Part shown: one piece after another, positions 25,490-33,790 of the stretch
Numbering within the stretch: position 1 is the first letter of the stretch
Layout of the letters: the number at the start of each line of letters is the position of its first letter
From: Micropruina glycogenica
GTDB lineage: Bacteria > Actinomycetota > Actinomycetes > Propionibacteriales > Propionibacteriaceae
DNA length: 64,000 nucleotides
Direction: 5' to 3'
Assembly: GCF_900289045.1 (NCBI RefSeq)
Contig: NZ_LT985188.1
Span: 2,852,001-2,916,000 of the forward strand
Translations under genes and position numbers: made by a program
Notes under the pieces: model-generated
The model's database searches: none
Seen by the model: only the letters and a program-made list of their open reading frames with translations
What the model was told of the DNA's origin: nothing

Positions 25490-27811
25490 ATGCCGTACCA
25501 CCCCCGCATCATCGCCGCGCTGCTCGCGTTGGCGCTCACCCTGGCCGGTTGCACCGGCGAAACCCCGCCGCCGCCCACGGCGAGCAGCAGTGCGGTCAAC
25601 GCGCCCGCGTTGCCACCCGACCAATTCCCGCCGCTGCCCGATCGCGCCGACGCCGCCGAGATCACCGTCCACGACCTGGCCAGCGACGGCACCACCCTGG
25701 TCATGGTGGCTGACGTCGACGGCCGCCGAACGCTACCTCTGCTGCGCTGGTCGGCCGACGCCGGCGCCACTTGGACCGACTGGCAACTCACTGATGACGC
25801 CGCTCGCGCAACCACGGTCGACGAGGCGGCATCCGGCGTCGCAGCAGTGGCCATCTCGGGCGAGCGCCGAACGTGGCTGGCCCTGGGCACAGCGGGCGAC
25901 GACGTGATCGCCTGGACGAGTGCCGACGCGAAGACGTGGAACCGTACGCCGGTGACCGGCCTCGACAGCGACGCCGACCATGTCGAGAGCGTGTCGGGAC
26001 TGACCGGTGGAGGATTCGTGGCGGTCGGTCAATCCTGGACAGTCGGCGTCACCAGGCCGTCCATCTGGCTGTCTGCAGATGGCGTCGGCTGGACCCGGGC
26101 CAAGGCGCCCGAGGCCGAGGGCTACCTGCAGCAGGTGGCCGCTCGCGGCGATCGACTGGTCGCCGTCGGCGGGCACGACTTGGCCGAACGCCGCAATGGA
26201 CGCTCGGGTGAGTCGCTGCTGTTCACCTCCCGTGATCGAGGTGAGAACTGGCGGGCCGTGACGGTGCCCGAGCCGGCGGACTCCGGCAAGTTCTACAGCT
26301 CGCTCGGGGCTGTCACAGCCACGCCGTCGGGGTTCGTGGTCGGAGGCTCGTACTTCGACCAGAGCGAAGGCACGTATCGTCCGCTGCTGCTGCGCAGTGA
26401 CGATCTGACCGCGTGGCGACGGCTGCCGAAGCTCGCCGAGCCCTACCAATCCTCGGGCGTCGGAAGCCTGATGTCGCTGGGGTCGACCCTGATCGCCGCT
26501 CAGTACGCCAGCACGGCCGACGATGTTGGCAAGGCCTGGGTGCAGCGGCTCGAGGCGGGCCGATGGACGACGGTCAGCCACCCGGTCGCTGAGGCCTCGA
26601 CATCTCTCTGGACCGCCTCCGTGGCCAACGACACGGCCGTTCTGGCGGTGCAGACCGAGACCCGGCCCTCGTCCAGTGCGCTCTGGCGTCTCGGCGCCAC
26701 GGGGGCGATCACCGAGGTTCGCGTAACACCGCCGGAGTCGGCGGGAAAGGCGATTTCGCCGTCGGGTCTGATGCTCGTCGACGGCCGGGTGGCCGGCTAC
26801 GGCACCGCCCAGGGCGCCGAGGTCTGGTGGCCGGGCAATGACCAGGGTGGCTTCGACACTCCCCGCGTCGTGGTCGACCGGGCCGACGACAGTATCGACT
26901 ACCTCGCCTGGTCGGCACGCGGTGGCTTTCTGGCCACGGGCAGCCACGCCGACGAGCACGCGCTCACCCTGCACTCGGCCGACGGCACGAACTGGACGAG
27001 ATCGCGCAGCGACGCGTTCAACGCCACCGGCCAGTACCACAGCGGTGAGATCAACGATCTGACCTGGGCCCACGATCAATGGGTGGTCGTGGGTGAGAAG
27101 TCGACCAACGGCGACGTGCGCACCTCCGCGCTCGCCTACACCTCGACCAACGGCGTCCGGTGGACCGAGGGAAGTCCGACGAAAGTGACGGCGCGTGGCG
27201 ACTGGTACGACCGGAATGCGCCGTTGGACGACCTGCACGGCCTCGAGAACCGGGGGCGGATCATGAACGGCGTGCTGGCGATGCCAAGGGGCTTGGTAGC
27301 GGTTGGCGAGACCAGATCGGCGCGCTATCAGCGACCTGCGGCATGGGTGTCTGGCAACAACGACTACTGGCGGCTGATCAGACTCGACTCCCCCGGCTAC
27401 CCCGCTGCCGCCCTGTGGTCGGTGGTGCGGGTGGGCGACGCGCTGGTGGCCAGCGGCTGGGCGCGCGCGGCGAAGGCCAAACGCTCGGTGCGTGCCATGT
27501 GGCGCTCGACGGACGGTGGCCGATCCTGGACCTTCCACGCCTTCGAGGGCGGCGAGGAAGGGTCCCTGCTGGCGGCGTCCGAGAACGAGTTCATCTGGGT
27601 GGTGCGCTCCGACGACCTACATACCTTCACCATCTACCGATCGCCCGACGGTCTCACCTGGACGGCGCAGCCTCTCGCAGTGGAGGGGTGGTCGGAGGGT
27701 GTGCTGGTCGGACTCGATGACGCGCTGGTGGACGGCAATCAGCTTCACCTGATGCTCACGCTCGTGAACCGACTGACCGCCAGCACGGTGGTGCAGACCG
27801 TGCCGCTGTGA
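25490..27811 (+). CDS. Secreted lipoprotein with Asp-box (sialidase-like) beta-propeller repeats
   Basis: This 773-residue protein starts with a lipoprotein signal ending LTLAGC. The rest repeats a beta-blade pattern with Asp-box-like turns: SADAGATWTDW, SADGVGWTRA, SRDRGENWRAV, SADGTNWTRS, STNGVRWTEG, STDGGRSWTF and SPDGLTWTA. The spacing suggests two stacked propellers. Sialidase catalytic arginines are not evident, so it is more likely a binding or unknown-function propeller than a sialidase. It is anchored on the outer membrane face of the cell. No functional neighbour defines its role. Confidence 0.82.
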   Translation: MPYHPRIIAALLALALTLAGCTGETPPPPTASSSAVNAPALPPDQFPPLPDRADAAEITVHDLASDGTTLVMVADVDGRRTLPLLRWSADAGATWTDWQLTDDAARATTVDEAASGVAAVAISGERRTWLALGTAGDDVIAWTSADAKTWNRTPVTGLDSDADHVESVSGLTGGGFVAVGQSWTVGVTRPSIWLSADGVGWTRAKAPEAEGYLQQVAARGDRLVAVGGHDLAERRNGRSGESLLFTSRDRGENWRAVTVPEPADSGKFYSSLGAVTATPSGFVVGGSYFDQSEGTYRPLLLRSDDLTAWRRLPKLAEPYQSSGVGSLMSLGSTLIAAQYASTADDVGKAWVQRLEAGRWTTVSHPVAEASTSLWTASVANDTAVLAVQTETRPSSSALWRLGATGAITEVRVTPPESAGKAISPSGLMLVDGRVAGYGTAQGAEVWWPGNDQGGFDTPRVVVDRADDSIDYLAWSARGGFLATGSHADEHALTLHSADGTNWTRSRSDAFNATGQYHSGEINDLTWAHDQWVVVGEKSTNGDVRTSALAYTSTNGVRWTEGSPTKVTARGDWYDRNAPLDDLHGLENRGRIMNGVLAMPRGLVAVGETRSARYQRPAAWVSGNNDYWRLIRLDSPGYPAAALWSVVRVGDALVASGWARAAKAKRSVRAMWRSTDGGRSWTFHAFEGGEEGSLLAASENEFIWVVRSDDLHTFTIYRSPDGLTWTAQPLAVEGWSEGVLVGLDDALVDGNQLHLMLTLVNRLTASTVVQTVPL

Positions 27812-27844
27812 GAGTGGGTGTTGGCGCACGGTGGACGATCCCGC

Positions 27845-27920
27845 CGGACGGCCACCGTTGAGATCCCGGCGTTCGCCGGGATGACGGATTTCCGCCGGTC
27901 GAGTTTGTCGAGACCCCTCA
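27845..27920. repeat. Family B and family A units between convergent genes
   Basis: GAGATCCCGGCGTTCGCCGG followed by GATGACGG (about 27860-27888) is a perfect family B hairpin. It is followed by GGTCGAGTTTGTCGAGACCC of family A. Both lie between the convergent lipoprotein and alanine racemase genes. Confidence 0.7.
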
Positions 27921-27942
27921 TTCATCGGGTTGACGGATCTGC

Positions 27943-29067
27943 TCAGTCCACCGCTTCGCGGGTGACCCGAGGGGTGATCAAACAGGTCACCTCGTAGGGG
28001 ATCGTGCCCATCAGCTCGGCTACGTTCTCGGCGGTGATCTCGGCGTCGCCCCGCCGTCCGATCAGCACCGCTTCGTCGCCGACCGCCGCCACCGGTTCGG
28101 GGCCTAGGTCGATCATGGTCTGGTCCATGCAGACGCGGCCCGCGATGGGGTAGCTCTCTCCCCCGATCACCACCCGGCCGCGGTTCGACAGCAGCCGTGA
28201 GTACCCGTCGCCGTAGCCCACGGGAATAGTTGCCACGTAGGTGTCGCGGGGTGCGGTCCAGGTGCGTCCGTAGCCCACGGTTTCACCCTTGGCTACGGGT
28301 TTCACGAAGGAAATCCGGGTGGTCAGCTCCAGTCCGGGGTGAAGGTCGACGGTGCGCTGGGCCTGCGGGTCGGGCAGGCTGCCGTAGATCATGATGCCGG
28401 GACGCACCATGTCGAACCACGTTTCGGGGTGGCCCAGCACGCCGCCCGAGTTGGCCAAGTGCTTGAGTTCGACCGGCCCCACCCCAGCCTCGATCGCGGC
28501 CGCCGTGTCGGCGAACAGCGCGGCCTGCTGCCGGGTGAACTCGTCGCCGGCGGGGCTGTCCGAAATGGGCAGGTGGCTGAACACGCCCTGCAGACGCAGG
28601 CGTGGGTGGCCGGCGATGGACGCCGCCAACGCGGGGGCGTCCGCCGGCTCGGCGCCCACTCGACGCATGCCGGTGTCGACCTTGAGGTGCACCGCCACGT
28701 CGGAAAGGTCGAGGGCGTCGGCCGCCGCGGCCACCTGAGCGATGGACGCCTGATCGACCACCGACAGCGTGATGCCCGCCAGCAACGCGCGAGTGACGTC
28801 GTCTACGTCACGGGTGGGTGAGAACTTCAAGATCGGCAGCGACACCCCGGCGTCGCGTAGCTGCAGCCCCTCTTCGACGGTCGCGACGCCCAGCCAGTCG
28901 GCGGCACCGGTGCGTTCGATCATCTGCGACACCGCCACCGCACCATGGCCGTAGGCGTTCGCCTTCACCGCAGCGAGCACCAGACGGTCACCCACCCGCG
29001 CGCGGATACCGCGCAAGTTGTGTTCGATGTTGCCCAGCAGGGTGCGCGCGGTGGTGGGGTAGGTCAT
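27943..29067 (-). CDS. alr: Alanine racemase
   Basis: The 374-residue PLP enzyme converts L- to D-alanine for peptidoglycan. The PLP-binding lysine lies in AAVKANAYGHG near residue 35, and the catalytic tyrosine in IPVGYGDGYSR near residue 260. FSHLPISDSP and RPGIMIYG are other family blocks. I chose ATG 29067 because it gives the normal length and lies five bases beyond the rhodanese stop, showing an operon. The longer frame only overlaps the rhodanese gene. Confidence 0.96.
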   Translation of the reverse strand: MTYPTTARTLLGNIEHNLRGIRARVGDRLVLAAVKANAYGHGAVAVSQMIERTGAADWLGVATVEEGLQLRDAGVSLPILKFSPTRDVDDVTRALLAGITLSVVDQASIAQVAAAADALDLSDVAVHLKVDTGMRRVGAEPADAPALAASIAGHPRLRLQGVFSHLPISDSPAGDEFTRQQAALFADTAAAIEAGVGPVELKHLANSGGVLGHPETWFDMVRPGIMIYGSLPDPQAQRTVDLHPGLELTTRISFVKPVAKGETVGYGRTWTAPRDTYVATIPVGYGDGYSRLLSNRGRVVIGGESYPIAGRVCMDQTMIDLGPEPVAAVGDEAVLIGRRGDAEITAENVAELMGTIPYEVTCLITPRVTREAVD

Positions 29068-29071
29068 CGGC

Positions 29072-29884
29072 TCAGTGCTCACCGGTGGCGACTGGACGGC
29101 TGGGATCGTTGCTCCACGCCGACCACGACCCGGGGTAGAGGGCGATCGAACGATCGAGCGCCGCTCCGGCCAGCACCAGTTGGGCAGCGCTGACCCCCGA
29201 CCCGCAGTAGGCGGCCAGCGGGCCGGTGCGATCGAGCAGGCCACGCAGCACCTCGTCGTCGGGCAGCCGTCCACCCTCGGCGAAAAACTGGCTGACTGGC
29301 ACGTTGACCGCGCCGGGAATGTGGCCGGCCACCGGGTCGAGGGGCTCGGTCTCGCCGCGGAAACGTTCGGGGGCGCGGGCGTCCATCAGGGTGCCGTCGA
29401 ACGCGGCCGCCTCATCGGCGGTGATGGTGGGCAGGTGCCCCACGGTCAGCAACAGGTCGACCGGCGTGACCTGCGCCTCTCCCTCGGCGAGAGGACGCCC
29501 CTGGGCGGTCCAGGCGCCGAGACCGCCGTCAAGCACCCGAACGTTGAGGCCGGCCCAGCGCAGCACCCACCAGGCCCGGGACGCCGCGAACGAGCCCGCC
29601 TCGTCATACACCACGACCAAGCGGTCGCCGCTCACCCCCAGCGCGCCGAGCCCTTCTTCGAGGGTGTCGACGTCGGGCAGCGGGTGTCGACCGTCGGTGG
29701 GTTCGCCGTGGCTGGTCAGCACGCTTTCGAGGTCGAGAAACCGTGCCCCCGGAATGTGCCCGGCCAGGTACCGTTCGCGGCCGGCACCGTCGGCGTCACC
29801 GAGCCGCCACCGCACGTCGAGCAGGTCGACCTCGTCGAGCCCGGCGAGGGCCTCCACAGTGATCAGCACATCGTCACGCGCCAT
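29072..29884 (-). CDS. Thiosulfate/3-mercaptopyruvate sulfurtransferase (two rhodanese domains)
   Basis: The protein has 270 residues. The N-terminal inactive rhodanese domain has the HIPGARFLDLE signature. The C-terminal active domain has GHIPGAVNVP and the catalytic cysteine in AAYCGSGVSA near residue 229. The enzyme moves sulfane sulfur from thiosulfate or mercaptopyruvate to an acceptor. The CGSGVSA loop is closer to mercaptopyruvate-type (CGTGVTA) than to the CRKGVTA type. It is cotranscribed with alr five bases downstream; the reason for this pairing is unclear. Confidence 0.93.
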   Translation of the reverse strand: MARDDVLITVEALAGLDEVDLLDVRWRLGDADGAGRERYLAGHIPGARFLDLESVLTSHGEPTDGRHPLPDVDTLEEGLGALGVSGDRLVVVYDEAGSFAASRAWWVLRWAGLNVRVLDGGLGAWTAQGRPLAEGEAQVTPVDLLLTVGHLPTITADEAAAFDGTLMDARAPERFRGETEPLDPVAGHIPGAVNVPVSQFFAEGGRLPDDEVLRGLLDRTGPLAAYCGSGVSAAQLVLAGAALDRSIALYPGSWSAWSNDPSRPVATGEH

Positions 29885-29896
29885 GGGTTCACCCTC

Positions 29897-30403
29897 TCAC
29901 GCGGCGCCAGAAGCGGGCGCGCGCCGACCGCGACTTGCCGTCAGGCCGCCGAGCAGCAGGGCGCCCCAGAGTGCGAACAGGGGGTCCCACAACGCGGCAT
30001 GACCGATCAACGCCGGCCGATCCGACGCCGTGGTCGACACCACCCCGGCGAGCACCAGCCAGGCGCCGACCGCGTTCGCCGCGCCGTACAGCAGTAGCAC
30101 CGCGCCGCCCAGCCAGCCCGGCACGCGCCACCACCGGTACCCCGGCAGCGGGCGGTGCTCGTTGATCAACGGGCCGAGCGCCACCACGGCCTTCACCCCC
30201 GCGATCACCAGCAGCACGGCCATGGCCGACGCGGGGGCCGAGCGGTACCAGTCCAGCGCCCACTGCCCCAGCGTCTCGGCCAGCCACAGGCCGCCGAAAG
30301 CCCAGTACGCACTGAAGGCTGCGTGCACCAGGCCGCACGCGGCAGCCAGCCAGAGCAGGGCTCGCGCCGACGACTTCAGGGGTGACAGTCGGGGTGTGGT
30401 CAC
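29897..30403 (-). CDS. DUF3995-type membrane protein
   Basis: The 168-residue protein has four hydrophobic helices and the family-like opening GLVHAAFSAYWAFGG after the first helix start. A conserved GVKAVVALG helix and a TM3 of the form GGAVLLLYGAAN follow. No catalytic residues are evident and the function is unknown. It ends 12 bases before the rhodanese start on the same strand, so the three genes may form one transcript. Confidence 0.78.
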   Translation of the reverse strand: MTTPRLSPLKSSARALLWLAAACGLVHAAFSAYWAFGGLWLAETLGQWALDWYRSAPASAMAVLLVIAGVKAVVALGPLINEHRPLPGYRWWRVPGWLGGAVLLLYGAANAVGAWLVLAGVVSTTASDRPALIGHAALWDPLFALWGALLLGGLTASRGRRAPASGAA

Positions 30404-30727
30404 GTGGTCAGTATGGCCGCTGCCACGAGCGCCGCTTCTGGCGGTAGATGGGGACGGTTCTCAACTCACGCCAAGTCCTTGGGTGGCGCGAGATAGGAAC
30501 CGTCCCCAACTCGCGCCACTGGCCACTGGGGTCTCGACAAGCTCGACCAGCGGTGGACGCAACGCTGAAGCGGAGCGGGGGCGCCCCTGTCAGGGTGGGT
30601 CGGGCATTTGCGCACTGCGAGGCGCTAGCCGAGCAGTCCAGCAAGGGCGGGACAGGGGTGCCCCCGCTGCGCGGCACCAGACGCAACCAAGAAGGGGTCT
30701 CCCAAAGCTCGACCAGCGATTGTCGGA
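30404..30727. repeat. 324-bp gap with family C, family A and a long inverted repeat
   Basis: No gene is supported. Family C cores lie at about 30446-30460 (GGGGACGGTTCTCAACTC) and 30498-30515 (GAACCGTCCCCAACTCGCG). A family A unit lies at about 30532-30552. A ~21-base inverted repeat with arms at 30571-30591 and 30651-30671 (AGCGGGGGCGCCCCTGTC against GACAGGGGTGCCCCCGCT) encloses about 60 bases. Another partial family A unit lies at about 30700-30720. Confidence 0.8.
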
Positions 30728-31264
30728 TCAGTCGCCGACCGCACCGTCGATGGCCTCGCGCAACAGGTCGGCGTGGCCCAGGTGCCGCGCGTACTCCTCG
30801 ATCAGGTGCACCAGAATCCAGCGCAGGTTGACCTGCTCTTCGCCGCGCCTGGCACGAATCGCCAGCCGGTCGAGACCACCACGAGCCAGCGCCTCGACCA
30901 TGATGCGGTCTGAATCGGCGACCTGGGCGTCGAACAGCGACCGCAAGTACGCGGGGCTCTCGCCTGCGGCGCTGCTGAACTCCCAGTCGTGGTCGGCGTC
31001 CCAATCGACGCTCGCCCACGGCTCGGACGGTTCCTGGCCCAGAAAGAACTCCGTGAACCACATGTGCTCGACCAGGGCGAGGTGCTTCAGCAACCCACCG
31101 AGCGTCAAAGCGCTGGGCGGTAAGGCGCGGGCGAGATCGTCCGCGCTCACTCCCTCGGTCTTGCGCCGCAGCACGTCGCGTTGAAAGTCGAGAAACCCGA
31201 TCAGGGTCTCGACCTCGTTGCCCGCGTTCGGCGGGTCGACGAGTTCGGTCGTCGATTCGATCAC
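30728..31264 (-). CDS. DinB/DUF664 family protein
   Basis: The 178-residue four-helix-bundle protein has three metal-type histidines placed as in DinB-like enzymes: LLKHLALVEHMWF, WILVHLIEEYARHLGH. In actinomycetes this family includes thiol-S-transferases using mycothiol or bacillithiol. Whether this member binds a metal or a thiol is not provable from sequence. A second family member occurs at 39972-40583. Confidence 0.85.
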   Translation of the reverse strand: MIESTTELVDPPNAGNEVETLIGFLDFQRDVLRRKTEGVSADDLARALPPSALTLGGLLKHLALVEHMWFTEFFLGQEPSEPWASVDWDADHDWEFSSAAGESPAYLRSLFDAQVADSDRIMVEALARGGLDRLAIRARRGEEQVNLRWILVHLIEEYARHLGHADLLREAIDGAVGD

Positions 31265-31271
31265 GTGCGCC

Positions 31272-32789
31272 TCAGAACATCATCGCCAGGCCGGGGTCGG
31301 CCAGAATCGCCGCCACGTCGGACAAGAACTTGCTGGCCAGCTCACCGTCGACCAGCCGATGGTCGAAGGTCAGTGACAGCGTGCACACCGAGCGAATCAC
31401 GATCTGCTCATCAGCGCCCTTGCCGACCACCCAGGGCCGCCGGGCGATGGTGCCCAGGCACATGATCGCCGACTCGCCGAGGTTGAGAATCGGGGTGCCG
31501 CCGTCAACCCCGAACACCCCCACGTTGGTGATCGTGAAGGTGCCCTTGGTGAGGTCTTCGGTGGGCACCTTGCCGGTCTTGGCCACCTGCACCATGTTGT
31601 GCAGCGCCTCGGCCAACTGCAGCAGGTTCATGCGGTTGGCGCCCTTGATGTTGGGCACCAGCAGGCCGCGCGGCGTGGCTGCTGCGATGCCCAGGTTCAC
31701 GTCTTCGTTGCGCACGATCTCGCTGGCCGCCATGTCGAGGGTCGAGTTCAGGTCGGGGTTGCGGGCGATCGCCAGGCAGGCCGCCTTGGCGAAGATCAGC
31801 AGCGGTGATACTCGCAGCCCGGCGAACTCGCGGCGCCCCCTGAGCCGCTCCACCAGCTCCATGGAGGCCGTCACGTCGGTCTGCATGATCACCGTTGCCG
31901 TGGGCACCTTGAACGACTGGGCCATGGTGCGGGCCATCTCGCGCCGCACGCCCTTGAGCGGCACGCGCTCGGCCACCCGCGAGCTGGTTCGGGTGGCGCC
32001 GCCCCGGGCCGACACGGCCGCGGCGAGCACGTCCTCGGCGGTGATGGTGCCGTCGGGGCCGGTGCCGTCCACCAGATCGAGGTCGAGGCCCAGATCGCGG
32101 GCCAACCGGCGCACCGGCGGCTTGGCGAGCGCCCGCTTCGACGCCGAGTGCGACTTGGGCGCCTGCCCCGGCCGTGGCAGCGGGCCGCCGCTCGCTTCGG
32201 CGGTGATCGGGCCCGTCGTGGTGGCCTGGTCGATCGGACGCGACACCGGCTGGTCTGCGGCGTAGGAGTCCTGCACTTGGTCGGTGACCGGCCCGATCGG
32301 CTTACCCAGGCCCGCGGACGTCTTGCGCGGCCGGCGGGCCAGCGAGGCCGACTTGACCCCGTACCCGACCAGGAACGCTTCGGACTCGGTGGACGCGGGA
32401 CTTTCGTCATCCCGGCGAACCCCGGGATCTCCGGCTGCAGGTTCGGCGTCGTCAGGTTCGGCGTCGTCCGAGATCCCGGGTCGAGCCCGGGATGACGAAT
32501 CGTCCACCACAGCAGCCTCGACGGGCTCGGCCTCAGGCGCAGCAACCGTTCCTACGCCGTCGTCGATCATCACGATCGGCGAGCCGACCTCGACGGTCGC
32601 CCCTTCGTCGACCATCAGCCGGGCGATGCGGCCCGCCCAGGGCGAGGGCAGTTCGACGATCGACTTGGCGGTTTCGATCTCGACCAGAATGTCGTTGACC
32701 TTCACCTCGTCGCCCTCAGTGACGACCCAGCGGACGATGTCGGCCTCGACCAGTCCCTCACCGGGATCGGGTAGCCGGAACTCCTTCAT
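31272..32789 (-). CDS. bkdC: Branched-chain-type 2-oxoacid dehydrogenase E2 (dihydrolipoyl acyltransferase)
   Basis: The protein has 505 residues. A single lipoyl domain (1-80) carries the lipoyl lysine in EIETAKSIVELPSP. A long linker follows, then an E1/E3-binding domain (PPVRRLARDLGLDLDLVDGTGPDG...). The catalytic acyltransferase domain ends with LTFDHRLVDGELASKFL, containing the His and Asp-Gly active site. The linker includes 31 codons derived from an inserted family B repeat (32405-32497). ATG 32789 follows AAGGGGAG. The E1beta gene ends 26 bases upstream. No E3 gene is present in the window. Confidence 0.93.
   Translation of the reverse strand: MKEFRLPDPGEGLVEADIVRWVVTEGDEVKVNDILVEIETAKSIVELPSPWAGRIARLMVDEGATVEVGSPIVMIDDGVGTVAAPEAEPVEAAVVDDSSSRARPGISDDAEPDDAEPAAGDPGVRRDDESPASTESEAFLVGYGVKSASLARRPRKTSAGLGKPIGPVTDQVQDSYAADQPVSRPIDQATTTGPITAEASGGPLPRPGQAPKSHSASKRALAKPPVRRLARDLGLDLDLVDGTGPDGTITAEDVLAAAVSARGGATRTSSRVAERVPLKGVRREMARTMAQSFKVPTATVIMQTDVTASMELVERLRGRREFAGLRVSPLLIFAKAACLAIARNPDLNSTLDMAASEIVRNEDVNLGIAAATPRGLLVPNIKGANRMNLLQLAEALHNMVQVAKTGKVPTEDLTKGTFTITNVGVFGVDGGTPILNLGESAIMCLGTIARRPWVVGKGADEQIVIRSVCTLSLTFDHRLVDGELASKFLSDVAAILADPGLAMMF
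32405..32497. repeat. Family B BIME-like element translated inside the E2 linker
   Basis: A head-to-head pair of hairpin units occupies 93 bp, exactly 31 codons. It starts CGTCATCCCGGCGAACCCCG, then GGATCTC. It ends GAGATCCCGGGTCGAGCCCG, then GGATGACG. The translation gives RARPGISDDAEPDDAEPAAG and then DPGVRRDDE in the E2 linker. The same unit occurs in many non-coding gaps of the window. Confidence 0.85.
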
Positions 32790-32815
32790 CGCAATCTCCC
32801 CTTGTGAGCAAGCAT

Positions 32816-33790
32816 TCAGTAGGTCATGGAGCGGTCGACGGCGTCGAGCACGCGGTCGAGATCGGGCAGAAACGAGGTCTCGACCCGGCTGGGCGGGTAG
32901 GGAATGTCGTAGCCGGTGACGCGGAGCACCGGCGCCTGCAGCGCGAAGAAGCACTCCTGCTGCACGCGGGCGGCGATCTCGGCACCGATGCCCAGGGTGA
33001 GCGCCGCCTCGTGCACCACGATGGCGCGTCCGGTTTTGTGCACCGACTCGATGACCGTCGCCATGTCGAGCGGCGCCAGGGACCGCAGGTCGATCACCTC
33101 GATGTCGTGACCCTCTTCGGCTGCGGCGATCGCGGCCTCGGCGCAGGTGCGCACCATGGGGCCGTAGGTGATCAGGGTGAGGTCGTCGCCGGGCTTCACC
33201 ACGCGGGCCTGAAACAGCGGCATCGGCTCGATCTCGGTGTCGACCTCGCCCTTCTCGTGGTAGCGGCGTTTGGGCTCGAAGAAGATGATCGGGTTGTTCG
33301 AGGCGATCGACTGCTGAATCATCCAGTAGGCGTCGACCGGGTTCGAGCAGGTGACCACCTTCAACCCGGGCGTGTGCGCGAAGTAGGCCTCCGGCGACTC
33401 GGAATGGTGCTCGATCGCGCCGATGCCGCCGCCGTAGGGAATGCGCACCACCATGGGCATCTTCAGCGCACCGTGCGAGCGAAAGTAGAAGCGCGACACC
33501 TGGCTGATGATCTGGTCGAAGGCCGGGTAGACGAAGCCGTCGAACTGAATCTCGACGACCGGCCGGTAGCCGCGCAGCGCCAGCCCGACGGCTGTGCCGA
33601 CGATGCCCGACTCGGCCAGTGGCGAGTCGATCACCCGCTCGGGCCCGAAGTCGCGCTGCAGGTGTTCGGTGATGCGAAAGACGCCACCGAGCTTGCCGAT
33701 GTCTTCGCCGTAGAGCAGCACCTTGGGATCGGCCTCCAGCGCCCGGCGCAGGCCCGCGTTGAGCGCCTTGGCCACGGTCATCGTCGCCAT
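32816..33790 (-). CDS. bkdB: Branched-chain-type 2-oxoacid dehydrogenase E1 component, beta subunit
   Basis: The 324-residue protein has transketolase-fold blocks: VLLYGEDIGKLGGVF, RVIDSPLAESGIVGTAVGLALRG, MPMVVRIPYGGG and IEVIDLRSLAPLD. It is the partner that completes the thiamine-diphosphate active site of the alpha subunit. Its start shares one base with the E1alpha stop (TGATG), so translation is coupled. In actinomycetes pyruvate dehydrogenase E1 is normally the single-chain AceE type, which supports a branched-chain role for this two-chain E1. Confidence 0.93.
   Translation of the reverse strand: MATMTVAKALNAGLRRALEADPKVLLYGEDIGKLGGVFRITEHLQRDFGPERVIDSPLAESGIVGTAVGLALRGYRPVVEIQFDGFVYPAFDQIISQVSRFYFRSHGALKMPMVVRIPYGGGIGAIEHHSESPEAYFAHTPGLKVVTCSNPVDAYWMIQQSIASNNPIIFFEPKRRYHEKGEVDTEIEPMPLFQARVVKPGDDLTLITYGPMVRTCAEAAIAAAEEGHDIEVIDLRSLAPLDMATVIESVHKTGRAIVVHEAALTLGIGAEIAARVQQECFFALQAPVLRVTGYDIPYPPSRVETSFLPDLDRVLDAVDRSMTY

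Noticed and set aside
25490-27811. Asp-box lipoprotein called as a sialidase
   Set aside because: Asp-box turns are present, but I cannot place the catalytic arginine triad, Tyr or Glu of sialidases, so I kept a structure-only call.
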